A stretch of 64,000 nt of DNA. It comes from Bremia lactucae. Taxonomy: Eukaryota; Oomycota; Peronosporomycetes; Peronosporales; Peronosporaceae. Below the pieces are notes generated by a model that did not search any database, was not told the DNA's origin, and was given only the letters and a program-made list of their open reading frames with translations. This document shows, piece by piece, positions 1-13,900 of this stretch; position 1 is the first letter of the stretch; each line of letters starts with the position of its first letter. The stretch is taken from NCBI RefSeq assembly GCF_004359215.1, contig NC_090611.1, positions 4,418,156-4,482,155 on the forward strand, given 5' to 3'. Position numbers and translations under genes: made by a program.

Positions 1-1
1 T

Positions 2-1762
2 CTACACTACTTGCAGTTGCTTCATGGATTATTTGGTGTGCATGTTGCCAAGCTAGGTCTTGTCCGTGAACTTGCTTTTTTCTTTGATGTGGTCGTCGGT
101 CTCTTCTTGGGGCTTCCACTATTAGTTTTGTCAGCTTTCCCATTTATGAAGACAATCCAGACGCGAATGATGTACAACGGCGGTTTTTCGCGAGCGCTGA
201 GCTCTGGCAGTGAGTTCGCTGCCTCGCTAAGCGTACTTGTTGGGGGCCTTGGAGGCTTTTCGTATGGTTGGTTGACGTGCCTCATATTTTCACTAGGATA
301 CGTTAATTCTGCGTCGGACAATTTTGTAAATGCGTCATTTCTCTTTTATAATAATGAGAGACTGGACGGCGCGTTAGATTTAACCAGGATCAAAGTGTAC
401 GCTGCTGGAGCTGCTGCTGTGGGTGTTATAATCAGTGGTGGTCTCGCTCACGCTATCGGTCGTCGCTGGACGATTGAGGCTTCGTGCGTGGTGACGTTTG
501 CCGGTTGTGCTTTGATATGGCTAGCATCGAGCTCGATAGTGCTGATTGGCATTTGCTTGGTGTCGGCCGGCATTGCAATGCTCTCGCTTGTGTGTCCTCT
601 TTACAACTTTGAAATTTGTATGCAGGGATGGAAGGGAAAAGGCGTTTTGATGTTTCTCACAAGTGCTACCCTTGGCTTTATGATTGAGGCGATGCTCATT
701 AATAGTATTAACGCCACGGCCATGTCTAGGAACTGGGGAAACTCACCGTATCATAATTGGCAATGGCAGTTTGTCTTTGGGATCATTCCACTCATCCTTC
801 TTGCGCCCACGATGTGTTTTCTTCCCGAAAGCCATTACTGGGAGTTCCGTCGCACGAACGACCCGAAGGCGGCTGAGGCTTCGCTAATGCGCTTGCGCCA
901 GCGTCATGATGTGATGGAAGAAACCAACGAATTGAAAGCTTCTTTCGAGAAGAAAACTGGTCAGGTGAATTTGACGTTTCGTATCGCGCTCGTCGTGTTG
1001 TTACAAGCGGCGTTTGCGCTCTTTACGTCTGGAGCCTTGCTGTATCGTGTGCTTGTGCAGCCAACTCCTGACCAGAATGGGGCGCAGACATCCAAGTGGG
1101 CCATTTACTATGGACTTACGGCGCTTCCTGGCACTGTAATGAGCTTGCTCACGGTCGATAATCTGCGGCGCAAGACGATATTCAAGGACGTACTACCATT
1201 TTCGGCAGCACTGTCGGTTGCATGTGGCACGCTGGGTCTTGCCGGGCAAGAAGACAGCGCCATTACTCAGATTTTGGTGTTGTTAGCATTTGTCAGTGGG
1301 GCACTGAGCCTCACGTGTGGCACGTGGCTCACTGCAATTGAAGTGTTTCCACCGTACCAGAATGGACGATACATTGTCATGTCCTTTGTCGTGTACTATG
1401 CTGTCCAGGCTGGAATTTATGTGGCCACGCCTTCGTTTGCCGTCAGCCACTTGGCCTTTGCCAGCCTGTGTCTATTGCTAACGGGCATTATGTTTGTAGT
1501 ATGCGCCAGTTCTAAAGATGGCGCGATTCAATTAAAAAGCGAAAAGAAAATGCGCAAGCACGTGGAAGCTGCAGACACGCGGTCGTCTTTTGTGCAAAAC
1601 GCGTCTCGCTCGCAAACATTCTCACGCTCGCGCTCGCATTTGCACCGAACGTCGTCTCACTACTCAACAGCGACTCCGCATGAGACTGGCTATTCCCATT
1701 TCGAGTCTCCCGCTGCTTCTTTTATTAATGGCGGAAATCACCGTACACTTAACGGCATTTAA
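2..1762 (+). CDS. Glucan (callose) synthase C-terminus fused to an MFS sugar-porter-like domain, 5' partial
   Basis: The reading frame is open from base 2, so the gene starts upstream of the window; no ATG is required here. The first ~70 residues resemble the C-terminal membrane end of GT48 1,3-beta-glucan synthases: a hydrophobic segment ending in LSAFPF, then QTRMMYNGGFSR, compared with the family's WFPF...QTRxLFNxAFSR. After a GGFSYGW stretch come about 12 hydrophobic segments typical of MFS sugar porters, with a GRRWT loop-like motif near residue 150 and PESHYWEFRR near residue 275, which corresponds to the family PESPR motif. The last ~75 residues are a Ser/Arg/His-rich cytosolic tail. 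The inferred role is beta-glucan synthesis at the plasma membrane with an attached transporter-like module. A free-standing transporter with an unusual N-terminus is possible, but the QTR...FSR match argues against it. Stop at 1760-1762. Confidence 0.7.
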   Translation, partial: LHYLQLLHGLFGVHVAKLGLVRELAFFFDVVVGLFLGLPLLVLSAFPFMKTIQTRMMYNGGFSRALSSGSEFAASLSVLVGGLGGFSYGWLTCLIFSLGYVNSASDNFVNASFLFYNNERLDGALDLTRIKVYAAGAAAVGVIISGGLAHAIGRRWTIEASCVVTFAGCALIWLASSSIVLIGICLVSAGIAMLSLVCPLYNFEICMQGWKGKGVLMFLTSATLGFMIEAMLINSINATAMSRNWGNSPYHNWQWQFVFGIIPLILLAPTMCFLPESHYWEFRRTNDPKAAEASLMRLRQRHDVMEETNELKASFEKKTGQVNLTFRIALVVLLQAAFALFTSGALLYRVLVQPTPDQNGAQTSKWAIYYGLTALPGTVMSLLTVDNLRRKTIFKDVLPFSAALSVACGTLGLAGQEDSAITQILVLLAFVSGALSLTCGTWLTAIEVFPPYQNGRYIVMSFVVYYAVQAGIYVATPSFAVSHLAFASLCLLLTGIMFVVCASSKDGAIQLKSEKKMRKHVEAADTRSSFVQNASRSQTFSRSRSHLHRTSSHYSTATPHETGYSHFESPAASFINGGNHRTLNGI

Positions 1763-1847
1763 TATGTGAAAGCTGCCGTAAGCTGGCACACACTCCTTAT
1801 TTGACCAGAAGAATGAATGCGTTGCGTGTTAGTTGAAGTGGTTTACC

Positions 1848-1863
1848 GCTCATTCATTGGCTA
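1848..1863 (+). promoter_or_regulatory. Inr-like initiator upstream of the HECT gene
   Basis: GCTCATTCATTGG lies about 80 nt before the HECT ATG in the 166-bp gap after the transporter gene. It resembles the oomycete initiator core GCTCATTYYNCAWTTT in its first half; the following flanking-promoter half is weak. The position suits a transcription start. This is a motif match only. Confidence 0.4.
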
Positions 1864-1928
1864 CAATTTCTTAAACAATAAAAACCAAGTATATCTTTCT
1901 GAGAATTAAAAAAAGGAAACCATTAAGC

Positions 1929-4900
1929 ATGGAGGCTCAGGACCTTGAAATTGTGAGTGCGGACACTGCGGTGTTGAGCTCTAGCGCTTACACGAATGAG
2001 TCTGGTCCTATTGAAAACGCGCCTTTAAATAGTTATGAAATTGCATCGCAGAATGAGGCCTGGGGCGTGGGAGATGAAGAAGACGGATGGATGCCAAAGC
2101 CTGCGCGCCTGCACTCGGGCCGCACGCGGTCTTGTGCTGTGTGCTTTGCGCCACTTCAGCGCACGTCCTTCGCTAGCTGGGACGACTATTTGCAGAGTCA
2201 AGAGTATCTTACTCAGCTGCAGACAAGTTTCTTACAAGACGCCTTTATCTCGAGTCTCCTCTGCGGCGAGAATACGGCAGGCGACTTGCCAACGGAGCAT
2301 CGAATGCATAAAAATAGGAAGCTGAAGTGTCGACAAAACGTGTCCGACTACAAAAATATGACGAGTGCTGGTTGGGTGAATAACTGTGGCACAGACAAAG
2401 GAGCAATCCGAACTCTTGAGGAGATGCTCATTGAGGCACTTCCCACGCCTGAGTTCACTCATGTGTTGGAGAGGCGGTTAGCTGTAGTTTGTCATAGTTC
2501 TAAGATTGTTTCTAAGCTAATGAGTCATGACAGCATAAATAAAATTCCAAGACCAGTGGAGACAGCGTTAAGCAATGAAGAGCTGCACCATTTAGCGATC
2601 CATACACTGGGCGTGCTGTTGAGATCATTTGACTATAGTAGTCCTAAGGCACTAGAGTCTTTTAAAGAGCTGTCGCAGTTGCTAACGTGTTTTCCAGTAC
2701 TCTCTCTTTTTTCGTTCTGGAGTCCAAGAAAAAAGCCTCCAGACAAACTTTTAATTTTGACTGAAGATGAAGTTGGAGTAACGTCTGTGACAACAGATTC
2801 GGACTTGCATGGTGTCTATAATGCGATTGATGGGCTAGATACTACATTCTGGCAGTCTCGACCAAGACCTGGTGCGGTACACTTTGAATTGAGGTCTTCA
2901 GAGCTGGAGAGAGTGACGTCGATAAATATTCATTGGCACATGAATCACATGCCTCAAAGCGTGGGTGTTCAGTGTCGCATTCATGGAAGTGAAAGCTTTG
3001 TTCAAGTGGTAAAGGATCACACTCCTGCGCTATCTGGTCCGACGATTATTATGACAAGTTTTCCTGGTGCAATCGAAGAAGCTCGAATCGTTATGGCGGG
3101 AGTGCCCGCGTCGAATCGGGGTGGAACATACGCGATTAAGCATTTGCAGCTTAATACGCCAGCACCCAACTCGCTTTTTGCAAATCCAAAGTCAACGGTT
3201 AGTGCAATTGCCTATTGGCTTCTTGGTGCGTGTCAAAACACGAATGAGGTAATGGTTGCTGAAGCCATTGGGGCGTTTAGAGCTTGGGCTTTGGCGACGG
3301 CATCGCTTCATGTGACATTACTGTTCGTGGACATGCTTTTGCGCTTTCGCATTCGTGACAATAGTCTATACCATCAAAACGTAATGGCGCTTGCGCTTGA
3401 GCAAGGACAACATTTACTTAAAGGAATACAGGCATTTTATCGGGAAGAATTACATAACAGAGCACGCAAAAGCGATGAGGCAGCAATTGGAAACATATCT
3501 AAAGCCGAGGCCTCTTTTGAGTCCTCAGTTTGTTCAAATGGAGTTATTGTCGAGGATGGAGGTCGCGCTGTCCGGACACGAGAAACGAGCTATCAATATG
3601 CAGCTGTAAATTGTGGAATTTTTGATGGAAAAGCGTCATGGATATTTCGCCTCGATACGGACACGCAGGACGATGAAATGACTTGCTTTGGTGCCGCAAC
3701 ACTTCCTGTAACTGTTAACGGATACGATTCATCGCCTAGTCTTTGGATGCTTCGCGGTTATAACGGTAATTTGTACGCTCGTGGGCATAAAGTTAGCCGA
3801 ACAATTGGAAAAGTGCACCCTGGGGACATTGTTCAAGTTGATATTGACATGGCCGAGGGAACTCTAGCTTACAAAATTAATGGAACAGATTATGGTGTGG
3901 TATTTACTGATCTTGCTGGTCAGGAGGTGCATCCTGCAGTCTCTTTCTACGGCTCTGGCAAAGTTATATCGTTACTTGGAGTCACCAGGTGGGACTGTCC
4001 TGCCTTGATTCCAGCTGGCATTGATCCAGTATTTCTGTCAAATTTGCGAGAACACCACTTTTTTGTTGGATACGGAACATTAGGAAAAGGTGGCCAGTTG
4101 GGATATGCGAGCAATGGCGATTCCAATATCTCATCGGGAATTGCAGCCACAACGGGTAGCAATTTAATCCGCATAAAAGGTGAAGCTAAAGTGCGTTGCT
4201 TGTCGACACACCCTCCTTCACATGGCGATGCCTATGTGATGTATGATTTATTTGAAGCTTATTACATGCTTCAAGGTGCAGTTGCTATTAATGACGACAG
4301 TCGAGATGAGCAAAATCACGAGACCTGTTTGGTGTTTAAGATTTATGGTGACGACAAATTGTTGTGGCAGTCTGAACAGATATCTGAAAGTTGTCAAATA
4401 GAGTTTTTTGAAGTTGTTATTAAAGACGTGCGGATGCTCGAACTAAAGGTTTCGTGCTTAGGATCAAATTTCTGCGCGCACGCTGTTTGGGTGGATCCAT
4501 TTTTACATCCTGTGAAGGAATGGGCTTGCTCGAAGTGCTCTTTTGTCTGTAAAGGTTGCTCAAAATTATGCACACTGTGCAGGAATGGTATTCGTCCAGA
4601 AAGTATATCACTGGCAGCCGCAGCGGACACTAAGTTGGTGATACCAGCGGTATATACCGATGATGTTGACGGTCGAAGTATGACATCGCTTAGTGATCTT
4701 GGCACCACAATTATAAGACAAATAGATGATCTATACAAGCTTCGATTGGTCCGCCATAATGCGTATAGTTCATCTGCTAAATCATTCCTACCATTTGAGG
4801 AGCCATTTTGTCGCCAACCTAGCAGAAAGGTTTTTTTATTATTACTCGACATTCTTCAGCGATGTCACGCTCAGTGCATTTCTTCCGGAGTGGATGCGGA

Positions 4901-7900
4901 GGCCCATTGCGCTCGTGACGGCTGCGTACATATTTTAGGAATAATCAGCGCAAATTTAGTTAGCGTTCATCGCCACGACGTGGAGGAGCTAACAGCAAAG
5001 TTAGGCGGGTTGTCTGGAAAAATCATCGATCTACGACGAGAACTTGAAGCAATCTCAAGTATTTCTGAAGATTTTCAAAGACAAACAAATCATCTGGTAA
5101 AAGATGTTCAGATGGCGGCAGCTCGGACAATTGTCGCCGGTCTGCCTGTCCTTTATTCTTCAGCACTTGATAAATTGACGTTGCTTCTCCAGCTGCTGCG
5201 TTTGTACATTAAATACCCAGTTGATGTTTCATCAGATCGAAATTTTATGTTGACGTCTGTCATGAAAATACTTACGACTCCAGGTCCAGATGGAATTTTA
5301 ACTTTGATGCCATTTAATGAACCTGAACCTGCTTGCCTAAAAATTGTCGAAGAAAATTTATGGCTTACAGCAGTCAAACAGACAATATCTCTCCTCATGC
5401 AAATCGTGGTGAGTGATCACCGGAAATTCCTCACGTCCCAGGCGAATAATTCCGTTCAAGAGACGATTGCAGATGACTTCAATGCTCCTGCTAGTGCAAT
5501 ACGCTTGCTTAAGATGTATCAGCTGGTTCTGCTGTCTAAAGCGGTTGCGCTCACAAATTTGTCGGCTTCTTCAAACGAATTGGAGCAACAAGTAATATCG
5601 AGGCGAAGACTTCAACTTCAGGATGCGATTGTCCAGCTTAGCTTTCTTTGTCTGCATGCTTATCGAGATCTCGTTGACAATATTGTCACTTCACAAGCAG
5701 AAGAATCCTTTTTCTTTACAGAAGCTGAAGCAGCACAACTTCTAGATGTTCCGCCTTACAAATTCCCTTTGCTTTCCGAGGTGCTGCCGTGGTTTTTGAC
5801 CTGCCTGTGTCTGTTACAGCGCCAAGCATGGCTGGCCCGATCGATCCTTCCGCCTGTTGTAAGGCTACTTGAAGCGCTAGATCATTATTGCTCGGAATCT
5901 CAACTTGTAAAAAAATCTGCTCGTCGATTTCAGGAACTAGAAATATATAAAAATGCACGCCTTCTTGAAGCAAATGAAGTGGAGCGTGCTAATTCATATG
6001 ATAGGGACCCCAATTGCCGGTCTTCTAAGAGATTATACAATGTGTTTTATCAGCTCTACACGGGAGAAAAAGATCATTTCGAAGGCCAAATCGGGTTCCA
6101 GTTTGAGGCAACACGGACATTTAACATTGCTGCGTTAGGTCGATCAGTGAATCCGATGAGGCATGGAGGCAGACTTTTGCGAGCGCACACAATCCGATTG
6201 TGGGAAGATAAGTCGCAGCTTCTTATCGCTCAAGTATTAGTCGGGGGTAGCTCTACCAAAGATGTTTTGGGGTATGCACTGGAAATGCTTTCGACTCCTG
6301 TTAGAATAATACAGGGCAAAATCTATCGATTGACCACGCAAGAATTCGCAAATGGAGGAGATCCATGGTACAAAAGAGAAAATTTGCCGAGTGAAGAATA
6401 CGATGAGTCGTTTATTAAGATTTTGCGTGACTGCTACGCTTCCAGATCCACGGGCTTTCCAGGCTCCCAAAATATGACGGGCGCGACTTACGGCGTACCG
6501 ACATTATTGGTACAGGATGAAACACCATTGACAAGTTTTCCGCAGTTTGTTCCCGCACATGGGTGCCTTTCATTACGATTTAACACAAAGGACAAGCTTC
6601 CTTCCGTCTCCATCAGTCACTCTGGGACGTCCGCTTACGTTAAAGATGGTATTGATACGTGGCGCACGTGCATTTTACGAACGTCATTTCTATATGGTGT
6701 GCATTCTGTTGATTTTGCCTTAAAATGTTCTCTTGTTGGAGGAATCGTATCCGGGCATCTTTGCGTTGGAGTCGTTTGGCGGCAGCCACTGATAAATCGT
6801 GTACTACCTCAATCTTCACCACACGATACGTTTGTAGGAGAAACGCCAAACAGCATTGGTTGGATGCCTTCTGTTGGTGCCATATGGGTGCAAGGAATTC
6901 GATATGACTACGGTTCAAAAATTTCGGTTGCTGCTGGTGATGTTTTCACGGTCACAATTGACTATGATCTACAGATACTGGCGTTCGCATACAATGGTAG
7001 AAACATCGGAGTTGCTGTTGGGCCTAAGAAAGCAATCCCACTGGGAGCGATAATTGACAAACTCCCAAATGTCGTCACTCCTGCTGTGTCTCTCTACGGG
7101 GCACAAGATGTCATACAAGTTCGACCATCAGGGATTGCGAAGTCAACACTACGTATTCACTGGCTATTTGATTTGCACAACTCTTTAGCTTCTCTCGCAG
7201 GCCGACTAGCCAGCACCCTAATTGCCGGGCATCCTGTTGATGGTGTTGAAGAAGAGCTGCTTCCATGGCTACAATCACCACTTCTTAGCGGTGGCATTGC
7301 TGAAAGCTCAATTGGACAGAATCGATTCACAATTAGCGAGCCGTTATGCTGGAGTGATGCACTGCAGCTTGAGTATAATCGCTGTCAATTGAGTGGCGAG
7401 GAAAGTAACGTGGCGTTGCAATCTAAAAGTGCTTTATTAAATAAAGAGGAAGAACCTGCTGCAAAGCAGCGTGGCTTCCAAGGGCATATTGAATCTATTA
7501 AAGGTGCTAGTCAGCACAATTCTTCTTTCTGGCAAAATTGGACTGCAGAGATGACAGAGTGTGGAATCGTGCAATTAATCATGTCTTGGCTTGAAAAGCA
7601 CTATCCTGACCGTACATTTTTGAGACGCCTTGGAAAGTTCCCATCGTGCGAAAGATGGATGTGTGCGGCATTGATTATGCATGCGCCGTCTCATGTGCTT
7701 CAGGAGGCTGAAGCTATAGCAGCGGCAGCAGGAGCTAGTAAAGCCGGTGAAATTATCGCGGCAGAATCTTTTCTTGCTGACGCTGATTTTTCACCGTCTG
7801 ATGATCTTATTTATGTGTGGAAGCGAATCTTAGCGCTTCGCCACTGGCTGATAAAGGCTCGACAGGAATATCGGGCAAGAGAAGCTGACGAGCCTTTTTC

Positions 7901-10900
7901 AAACGAGCAAGCCCAGGACAGTAATCCGACTTTAATGAAAGCGGAAGGGTTCACATTGACATCTGACTCGAAGCGCTTATTCGCTGACAGAAACTTGGAG
8001 CACTGCGTAATGATGCCAAGATCTTTTGACGATCTTGTCGGTCAGGTGATTCAAAGAGCAGAATTTCTATGTAAATTAGCACCGCCATCGGATGGAGCAG
8101 AAAATGTAAATGGGGACTCGCAGATTGCTCTGTTCAATCTGGCGGAGAAGTGGAGCTCACAAAAGACGCCGCCTTTGCTGCAGCCGATGCTCGAACGTTG
8201 GAAGACACTCGGTGAGGTGGATAGCTCTAAATGGTCAGGAATAGTAGATGTCCTGCGTGCTCAGCATCGTTGGAGAGCTCGGCGAGCTTCAATTCAAGAA
8301 CCTGCTCCGATAATGTCCAGTAATACCCGTTTATCGACTGAAAGAGATGATTGCTGCGGGTGTGAAGATTCCGACGACCTGCAGCCAAACAAAAAATATG
8401 ACTACACAAATAGATTTTCGGCAATGATGAAAGCATGCGAGCTGTATATTCGTGACGGAATTGGGGCGCCGCCTGAAATACTAACAATGCTACTAGAAAA
8501 ACGCCAGCGAAGATCGGATTCTCGTCTATTTGGTTTTCAGGCGATGAAAAGCATTCTTTCATTGCTGTCTTACGATTCGGCAATACATAACGCTCTTATA
8601 TTTTTGCGCCCTGCTATGAGAGGATTTTCAGAGAGTGAAAAAGAATCTCGCGAACTTAATGACGGCCAAGTCGTTGCAGAGACATTTCGAGCAACAGTTC
8701 GCCACCATTATTTAAATGGATTGGAAGGTTGTAATCGTCAAACCATCAATAGTATTCAATGCGCATTTCGTGATCTGTACACCTACTTGGCTGAATTGCT
8801 TAGCAGGACCTCGAGTGATGCTGTGTCAGATCCTCAGCTAATACAGGCAATTTTATGTGCCTGGAGTTTGGATTTTGAGCCGCAGGATCACCAATTTCTT
8901 CTTGACACGGGAATGCTAAAGAAGTTGCAAGAAACCTTTTCAATAAACTCAATTATACGTGAGGCGGCGGCGGCTAAAACGATACCGATTCCAACGAGAA
9001 AACTGGCGCGTAATTATACGAGCATCAATTGGCATCCCTTGTCTGATAAGTTTGTTCAGCAAGGACTTTTACATAGCGGATTCATCGTCAAGCGGGATGT
9101 AATTCGTCTTCTTCACCGAGCTCCTCACTATGCGCGCTCAGCAGACACGTTCGATAGGAATAAACTTGCTACAAAAAGTTCTGACGTGATTGAATTATCG
9201 GCGCGGCACACAACTTCATCGCTATCATTACTTTATGCCGACATGCTAAATCGGCTACAACAAAAGTTACTTGGCCCACCGTCTCGTACCCACACGTGCA
9301 AAACGCTGCTTTTTGGTGGTCCAGTCACACAAACTACTGGACGTGTCGCTCAGTCTCCGGATAAGTCAATGCCAAATAATATTAGTTACGTGGAGATGCC
9401 AGCGTTGGGTGAGATCCATGACTTTACTATCGAGCTCTGGCTATTTCCAACAGAGCTTCAGGGATACCAAGCTTTGCGATGCGATAATGGCGTTCAAAAT
9501 GGCAGCGTGTACTTAGAATTAGTTGGACGGCATGTTCAGTTATCTATCCCAGGAAATTTTCCGCGCGAACGTATATTTATGTCGTATTCCTTCCAAACCT
9601 TTGAGTGGACTCATTGCGCAGTAGCCTATAGCTGCACAGAAAAGTTTGTTCAGCTGATTGTAAACGGAGCCTTGGTAGAGACACTGGCATTCGAACGTGT
9701 ATACAGCACTGTACAACTGCGTGCTTCTCGACTTGGATGCTGGATGAGTGATGTAGACGTCCCAGGAGCTTCACTTAAAAACATATCTGCGCAACGGAAG
9801 TTTAAAGGATCAATTGCAGAGCTTCGAATCTGGAGAATTTCACGTGCATGCCATGAAGTATTGCAAGACTTTCAACGCAGCATCCCACTAATAAATCGCC
9901 CAATTAATTCATTGCTGTCCACATTTGAATTATTTTCAAGAGATATGATCGGTCTTTGGCATCTGACAGAAGGAGAAGGAATTTGTGGCTACGATTCCGC
10001 TTCGACGTTGAAAGCGACGAAGGAAGGTACTAAAGTCAAGGAAGGTTTAAAATTGACAATCTTCCACTGCCATTGGGTACCTTCATGTCTTCCGGTTTTT
10101 GGAAATGATACAGTCAGTGGAATGCTGTCTAACGAATGGAATAAGACTATAAAATGTATTTGTTTGCTTCAGCGGAAAATACGGTTGTGGTTAGTGAAAG
10201 AATTTGACGATGCCGTTAGGCTATCAAAATTAATGTGCGATTACCATGAACGCAAATCAATCCAAAAGTATAGCCAGATAATTCGTATCAATGGCGATGA
10301 CGACAGCGAGGCCGTATTAGAAAGTGATGAGGCCGTATTAGAAAGTGATGAGGCGTATATTGGTCCAATTGAAAGTGAAAGATGTCCATTAAATGATAGC
10401 CTACTAATAGACATGACTACAAGCCAACTACTTTCGCATTGGAATGCTTGCACAGACGAGCAGATTTTAGTAAGCAAACAAACTCGAAGATGTGCATGGA
10501 TTGTATTTCGATTCTTAGCTTGTACCGGAATTACTGGCGCTTACGATAGGCGGGAAGGCGAAGCCAAATCAATCGCCGCTGCTGCTAAATTAAAGCGAAA
10601 GCAGCGGCTACAGAAAGATGAGAGCTTACATACACAGACAATTGATCTTACGTATGAAGACGCGGCTGCCCGCACTGCTGAAGCTGCTTGTGACGCAGCC
10701 AAAAGTGCGGCAACAAATCGAGAGTTGGAGAAGCCGGTACTTCAGACATTGTGGTTTTCAAAGGAATTTCATCGGAAAGTGTTCGAAATACTTGAGAGAG
10801 AGCTAATACAAGGAAAGGAACTGATTAAAGATACCGAAGGCTTAACGCGTGCTCAGCGTGTAACTCGTTCCGTATCTACGCCTCTTCAAAAGAGGAATTT

Positions 10901-13900
10901 GAATTTACGGCATTACCCAAGCGATGTAGCGCGAGCGAATGATAACTTAGTGAATCATACTCCAAGTAATATAACCGAGAACAGCAACATTTTGGAACCA
11001 CTGGAAGTTGAGATGCACTTGTACGAGATTCTTTTATTTATGCTCTCTCAGAGCCAACAGCCGCCAGCGGTAACTCATTTAGCTCGCCCTCACATGCTGC
11101 GAGGTCTTCTTGAAATGCTTTTCCTTGCATCTCCTCGATCCCAGCGTGTCAATAAATTACTACTTCGTAAAATATGCTGCAGCGGAAATGTGAAACCATC
11201 TGATGTTGGTGCCATTCTTGGATCGGAGTCGGTTTTTATTGATTTGCTGCTGGACCAGGTAGCTGATTCTATGACTAGCGTGGTAGCTCCAGTGTCACCG
11301 CCTGCACTCAATGCACTTGCCAGTAGCTCGCCTGTTGCAACCCGCAGAGTCACCTTAATGTCGTCTTCAGAATCTTTAAGTAGCCAATTAGGATTCCAAT
11401 CAGGTCGAATATCGCTAGTGATAGCTTCGGAAAGTGTGGCATTGTTGCGGCGATTGCTTATGGAAAAACAATGGAAACATCACGTTGCAGAAAATTTATG
11501 TAATGTGATTAGCAACATTTCCCCATTCTTGGCTAAAAAGAAGGATATCTCTCCGTCATTAGCCATGACAGACGCCGATCCTTCTGACATTCGATTCCGA
11601 GCAGCAATCACTCGTGCTGTTGGCGCTCTGTGCGTTCTTGGTTCGCATTCTGATTGCATACGGATTGGTGGCAAAGTTGTCGTCGCATCTCAAGATGTCA
11701 GCGGTTGTGAGACTGACTCAAGCGTCGACGATTGTGGACAGACTGTTAGGGCTACTTTGATTGAGATGAGCTCTCATGCACCGTCTGTGCGTGTAGTTTT
11801 CCACCCGACGTCACCTAAATCTGAATTTGATCCAAGTCACAATGTTCAAGACATAAACTTGTCGTCTTTGTCGCCGATAGAAGAGATTTGTTTGTCTCCA
11901 ACGGTAGTTCCGCAGACGCTCGAAATGATGCTGGTTATCTTTCAGCTTGCATCCTTGGACGAGACAAGCGCTTTAAAACGCTTTGACAGCTTATGGCGAT
12001 TACAGATTCGGTCTCGTGCGCTTCTGGCTTTCGATGCTCTACTTCGTTATTCTATTGAAAAGACACAAAACTTCGCGCATAAAATTGCGATACAACGTCT
12101 GCTTCAACTTGCTTTGACTCCTATCCGCCTGGACAGTTTTTTAAGCTTGCCTGTGCTGCAAGAGCGTGGTCGAATAGTTTTGTGCCGAATGATTGAGTCT
12201 GCGACTCCACTTGGAGAAGCAATGTTTCGTGGATTGCCGGAGCCAACACCGCAAATCTATGATTTGTCTGATATGGCCCCCACCAGTGTAGTTGAAATCA
12301 ATGAAAACCCTTCTGAAGAAGAATCGGAAGCAAATCGTGTTCGTAGAGGTTTTGCATCGACCTTAGCTGCGATGGGGTTCGAGTTTGATCTATGTATGGC
12401 TGCATTAACACACTCACGCGATGACCCCAATATGGCAGTTGAATGGCTAATGGGTGACGGAGCATTAACGTACCAGCAACGCCAAGAGGCACGACGATTA
12501 GCGCAAGCAAGTCTAGCATTTCATGAGCTAGATGGTGAAGCTGAAGGATCGCCATGTTTGGCACTTGAAGGAAGGGCCACAGAGCTTCAGAACATCTCTG
12601 GTTTGCCTTATTGTCTTACCTATTGTGCTTTAGAGCTTTCAAACAATGATTCTAATCGCGCGATGGAGTGGCTAATGGAGTTCGGTAACGTATATGCAGA
12701 AGACCCTGATTTGTTAGATTTGTTGAAAGACCCATTTTCTGCTGCAAGAATGGATGTTTTGGACGATAAAGCTGCGTTGGAAGAAATTGAGCAGCTAGAC
12801 CTTCTTGTGACAACGCATGATCGCCACAATAATAGTATTCTAGAGGATTTGGGCCCAGCGCCATCGATGCAAAATGCAGATCTAACTAGCGCTTCCAATG
12901 TCGACGGTATGGGTGTGTCTTTAGCTCCGATATTGGCGTCAAGACAAGCTCAAATCAATTTAACTATTGCATTACCACAAGACGCAAGTATGAATGCCTA
13001 TCCGCCACTTGATCCAGAGTATTTGACACCAAACATTCTTTTGGTGGTGGCTAGCCACACGGGATCCGTTCAGCAACTACGCGCTGGCGTATATCAGAGA
13101 TATTCCTCTGATAACGGCGTACTGCTCACTTTCTTAAACACAGAGACTGGTGCGTACGAAAATGAGTGGCACTCCCCACGCGACTTGCGTCGTATTGAGA
13201 AAATTTACGACGAGCCACTTGAAAGTGTTGCAAGCATTCAACGCGTGGCACTCAAAACCGAAAATGCACTATCCATATTTTACGCTAGACGTGCCATCAC
13301 TGCTTTGCTGTGCGCCTTTAATTCGGAGAAAGCACTAAAGGCTCCTGCATTTGAACTCGCTACTGAAAGAGACCAAGATATTGAGAAGAAGCCTCCCAGA
13401 GCGCTATTCTCGTTTTCCAGTCAGATTTATGGTGTCGTTGGTAGTCCAGTGCAGCTTATTAGTCTCCTAAAATTGGTAGCAGCATCTGAAATGAATTCAT
13501 TCCAGCGTTCAGATATTGAGACGATGGATACGTTTGCACAAAAGGTTGTAGGTGGCAAATCAACGGCCATCAATCAGCCTTCTACATTGCTCGCCAGTCT
13601 TAAGATGATCACGTTGAGAATTCTATATGAGGAGTTTCAAATGGAGAAACTTACGAAATCTAATGTGAAGTTGGCCAGGGTCCTATCTCGAAACGTCGCA
13701 TCCGCTAATTCGCATGAAATTTTTTCAAAATTTGGGAGCGAACATATGTATTCCGAGTCAATTCCCAGAGCTCTAAAAAAATTTGACGAAGGTGACGAGT
13801 GTAACAGTAAAGATTCGAGTCGAGAAGTTGCAATGTCTATCGAAGAAATGCCACCATTCTCTGCGACACCACGAAAACTTGAGGAATTATCAGCTAGAAA

